From contig OY969919.1 in the NCBI GenBank assembly GCA_963704585.1, positions 2,914,001 to 2,978,000 on the forward strand: 64,000 nucleotides of DNA, in the 5' to 3' direction. Position numbers and translations under genes: made by a program. Below the pieces are notes generated by a model that was given only the letters and a program-made list of their open reading frames with translations, made no database searches and was not told the origin of the DNA. The DNA comes from Bog-756 sp963704585 (GTDB lineage Bacteria; Actinomycetota; Acidimicrobiia; Acidimicrobiales; RAAP-2). Of the stretch, positions 62,796-64,000 are shown in pieces; position 1 is the stretch's first letter; each line of letters starts with the position of its first letter.

Positions 62796-64000
62796 GTGAG
62801 CGGGCGCAGCGGCGGTGCCGACTGCGTCCTCGCCGTGGACCTCGGCACCGGTGGACCGAAGGTCGCGGTGGTCTCGGCCAGGGGCGCGATCGTCGCGCAC
62901 GCGTCGGAGCCCGTGGCGCTCCACCTCTTCGAGGGCGGTGGTGCGGAGCAGGACCCCGGCGAATGGTGGTCGGCGATCTGCGCGGCGTCGCGCCGCGCGC
63001 TCGGCGCAGCCGGTGTCCCGCCCGAACGGCTGGTCGGGGTCGGGTGCACCTCGCAGTGGTCGGGCACGGTCGCGGTCGGCGAGGACGGCGAGCCCCGGAT
63101 GCAGGCGATCATCTGGATGGACTCGCGGGGGAACCGGGCGATCCGGCGGGTCGCCGGCGGTCCGGTCAACGTGATCGGCTACGACCCGCGCAAGCTGCTC
63201 CGTTGGGTGCAGGTGACCGGCGGTGCGCCGGGGCTGTCCGGCAAGGACCCCGTGGCCCACATCCTCTACATCCGGGACGAGCACCCCGACGTCTACCGGA
63301 CGACGCGCACCTTCCTCGAGCCGGTGGACTACCTGAACCTCCGGCTGACCGGACGGACCTGCGCGTCGTTCGACTCGATCGCCGCGCACTGGATCACCGA
63401 CAACCGTGCGATCGACCGCGTCGCCTACGACGAGCGGCTCCTCGAGATCACCGGGATGGAGCGGGCGAAGCTCCCCGAGCTGGTGCCCTCCGGGTCGCTC
63501 ATCGGCGAGCTCACCGCCGGTGCGGCCGAGGCTCTCGGCATGCCGGCCGGCGTGCCGGTCGCCGCCGGCTCCGGCGACGTCCACTCCGCCGTGTTCGGCT
63601 CGGGCGCGGTCGCCGACTTCGCGGCACACCTCTACATCGGCACCTCGTCGTGGATCTCGGGCCACGTGCCCTTCAAGAAGACCGCGCCGACCAGCAACGT
63701 CGCCTCCATCCCCGCGGCGCTGGCCGGCAAGTACGTGATCGTCGACGAGCACGAGACGGCCGGCGCGTGCCTCACCTTCCTGCGCGACAACCTCGGACTC
63801 GCGGCGGACTTCGCATCGATGGACGCGATCGCGGACTCGGTCCCTCCCGGTGCGGGCCGGATCCTCTTCACCCCGTGGCTCAACGGCGAGCGCTCGCCGG
63901 TGGACGACCACACCGTCCGCGGCGGCTTCCACAATCTCTCCCTCACGACCACACGGGAGCAGATGATCCGCGCCGTGTACGAGGGGGTCGCCTTCAACTC
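62796..64000 (+). CDS. FGGY-family carbohydrate kinase (xylulokinase-like), 3'-truncated
   Basis: The frame from the GTG at 62796 stays open for 401 codons to the window edge. It starts with DCVLAVDLGTGGPKVAVVS (phosphate-1 motif), then GVGCTSQWSGTVAVG, IIWMDSRGNRAIRRV, PVAAGSGDVHSAVFGSG and LYIGTSSWISGHV, and ends in MIRAVYEGVAFN. This is the FGGY sugar-kinase fold; DxGTGGPK and the WMDSRG motif suit a xylulokinase-like enzyme, but glycerol or other sugar specificity is possible. About 100 residues are missing at the C-terminus. It follows ileS by 22 bases. Confidence 0.88.
   Translation, partial: MSGRSGGADCVLAVDLGTGGPKVAVVSARGAIVAHASEPVALHLFEGGGAEQDPGEWWSAICAASRRALGAAGVPPERLVGVGCTSQWSGTVAVGEDGEPRMQAIIWMDSRGNRAIRRVAGGPVNVIGYDPRKLLRWVQVTGGAPGLSGKDPVAHILYIRDEHPDVYRTTRTFLEPVDYLNLRLTGRTCASFDSIAAHWITDNRAIDRVAYDERLLEITGMERAKLPELVPSGSLIGELTAGAAEALGMPAGVPVAAGSGDVHSAVFGSGAVADFAAHLYIGTSSWISGHVPFKKTAPTSNVASIPAALAGKYVIVDEHETAGACLTFLRDNLGLAADFASMDAIADSVPPGAGRILFTPWLNGERSPVDDHTVRGGFHNLSLTTTREQMIRAVYEGVAFN

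Noticed and set aside
60185..63169. 994-codon minus-strand frame opposite ileS
   Set aside because: Antisense shadow; the plus strand encodes clear IleS and FGGY kinase sequences.

Overview
The window is very GC-rich, densely coded DNA with GTG/ATG starts, strong GGAGG-type ribosome sites and many 4-base ATGA/GTGA stop-start overlaps. A mycofactocin island, a TrpB2-type tryptophan synthase, actinobacterial-style two-component, MMPL and Rpf-like proteins all point to a high-GC Actinomycetota. A lineage such as Acidimicrobiia is possible, but I cannot fix the lineage from one window.

Layout. 1-7.4 kb: 3' part of a RecD-type helicase, trpB2, and a leftward marR plus heterodimeric ABC exporter operon. 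7.4-18.4 kb: mostly leftward metabolic genes (LpqC-like esterase, aldehyde dehydrogenase, MMPL transporter, GabT aminotransferase, VOC protein, acyl-CoA dehydrogenase, TetR regulator), with a rightward Tyr phosphatase and a membrane protein. 18.6-24.7 kb: a leftward OmpR-type response regulator and histidine kinase, divergent from a tightly overlapping rightward operon. That operon holds a Ser/Thr-rich membrane protein, ApbE flavin transferase, a ferric-reductase-like b-type membrane protein, a NuoF-like flavoprotein and a ferredoxin, and looks like a membrane electron-transfer module. 24.8-29.6 kb: MFS exporter, frameshifted TAP-like hydrolase, small membrane protein, Rpf-like muralytic protein, and a 557-base gene-free stretch rich in inverted repeats.

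29.6-46.6 kb is the centrepiece, a mycofactocin island. It reads leftward from the 49-residue precursor gene mftA (44624) through mftB, mftC, an OYE/FadH-type oxidoreductase, an SDR, a second OYE, ETF-alpha, FixC, FixX, ETF-beta, mftE, a second SDR and mftF. It ends in two membrane-anchored proteins that share an unrecognised N-terminal domain, one of which carries a complete GH43-like propeller. The divergent mftR and an NDMA-dependent alcohol dehydrogenase lie on the other side of mftA. No mftD homologue is present in the window. The embedded ETF/FixCX genes suggest a route for electrons from mycofactocin-coupled dehydrogenases to the quinone pool.

46.6-64 kb: rpiB, an MTA/SAH-deaminase-like amidohydrolase with a methyltransferase, two SRPBCC proteins, a thioesterase and acyl-CoA synthetase pair, an MFS exporter, an Rrf2 regulator, a nitrate/sulfonate-type ABC importer, a GNAT acetyltransferase, an Fpg/Nei glycosylase, ileS and the 5' part of an FGGY kinase.

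At least twelve genes, including the essential ileS, are broken by tiny indels. Most are restored by adding back one CG/GC dinucleotide in a CGCG run or one base in a homopolymer. I read these as sequence or consensus errors rather than real pseudogenes.
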